NCBI GenBank assembly: GCA_018970825.1
Contig: JAGWVP010000158.1
Span: 1 to 7,210, forward strand
DNA: 7,210 nt
From: a bacterium
GTDB lineage: Bacteria > Desulfobacterota > Binatia > UBA12015
Reading direction: 5' to 3'
This document shows, one piece after another, positions 6,813 to 7,210 of the stretch. The position numbers were made by a program, and so were the translations under genes. The first letter of the stretch is position 1. Each line of letters starts with the position of its first letter. Below the pieces are notes generated by a model, which did not search any database, had not been told where the DNA came from, and saw only the letters and a list, made by a program, of their open reading frames with translations.

Positions 6813-7210
6813 GCGAACAGCCCCGGTGGCACGACGAGCGCGACCGGCCCCGGTCGCTCGTCCAGCGTGCGTCGCGCCCAGGCGACGGAGTCGACGATCG
6901 CGTCCGCGCCGACCTCGCGCCACGGGATCTCGACCGCGTCGAGGATCGCGGGCATCGCCTTGCCCATGACGACGTGCTCCGGCGCGTCGTTGCCGCCCTT
7001 GCCCCGCCAGGTGACGAGCAGCAGGCAGGGAATCGCGTAGATCGACTGGAGCGACCCGAGGGCGTTGATCGACACGCCCAGGCCCGAGTTCTGCATGAGC
7101 ACGAGTGGCGTGCGCCCGGCGAAAGCCGCGCCGGCGGCGAGCCCGAGGGCCGCGTCCTCGCGGGTCTCGGGGACGTAGCCGTGTCCCTCGAGCAGGGTGA
7201 TGACGGGTCC
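6809..7210 (-). CDS. Phosphonopyruvate decarboxylase, alpha (N-terminal TPP pyrimidine-binding) part; 5' truncated by window edge
   Basis: The last 133 residues of this gene are visible and the frame stays open to base 7210, so its start lies outside. The sequence is the pyrimidine-binding half of a Ppd/ComD-type TPP decarboxylase. The segment YVPETREDAALGLAAGA (fragment residues 12-28) aligns with the family's F-V-P-x-T-N-E-G-D-A motif; E18 (codon 7157-7159) is the conserved Glu that activates the TPP aminopyrimidine. LVLMQNSGLG (36-45) and the following ALGSLQSIYAIPCLLLV are classic. TWRGKGGNDAPEHVVMGKAM carries the WRG...D-x-P-x-H pattern of Ppd. The chain ends VALVVPPGLFA, the strand that in fused enzymes leads into the linker to the TPP half. 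An internal GTG at 7102 would delete the catalytic Glu and is rejected as a start. It is coupled to the beta gene by a GTGA overlap. About 20-40 N-terminal residues are expected to be missing. Confidence 0.85.
   Translation of the reverse strand, partial: GPVITLLEGHGYVPETREDAALGLAAGAAFAGRTPLVLMQNSGLGVSINALGSLQSIYAIPCLLLVTWRGKGGNDAPEHVVMGKAMPAILDAVEIPWREVGADAIVDSVAWARRTLDERPGPVALVVPPGLFA

Overview
The window is very GC-rich bacterial DNA with strong G/C bias at third codon positions, frequent GTG starts, almost uniform TGA stops and very tight gene packing. This fits a high-GC proteobacterial, myxobacterial or similar soil-type genome, but no marker gene fixes the taxon. No RNA gene, mobile element, CRISPR array or long repeat was seen.

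Left block, + strand (13-2173): a GltD/adrenodoxin-reductase-like FAD/NAD(P) oxidoreductase followed 28 bases later by a LACTB2-type metallo-beta-lactamase-fold hydrolase. They look like a small independent transcription unit whose substrates cannot be read from the sequence.

Right block, - strand (7210 down to 2180): six genes in one orientation. Read 5' to 3' they are the alpha part of a TPP-dependent phosphonopyruvate decarboxylase (cut by the right edge), its beta part, a PhnW-type 2-aminoethylphosphonate (AEP) transaminase, a PntC-like nucleotidyltransferase, a ChbG/HpnK (YdjC) family deacetylase and a class III CoA-transferase. The first four are joined by three GTGA start/stop overlaps. 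The proposed route is phosphonopyruvate -> phosphonoacetaldehyde -> AEP -> CMP-AEP, an activated head group of the kind used to decorate lipids or glycans. The deacetylase may prepare or trim the glycan acceptor. The CoA-transferase closes the set and has no obvious role in it. PEP mutase, which would make the phosphonopyruvate, is not in the window and is predicted just past the right edge.

The two blocks converge at 2173/2180 with six bases between their stop codons. Both TGA codons lie in the arms of a perfect 7-bp inverted repeat.
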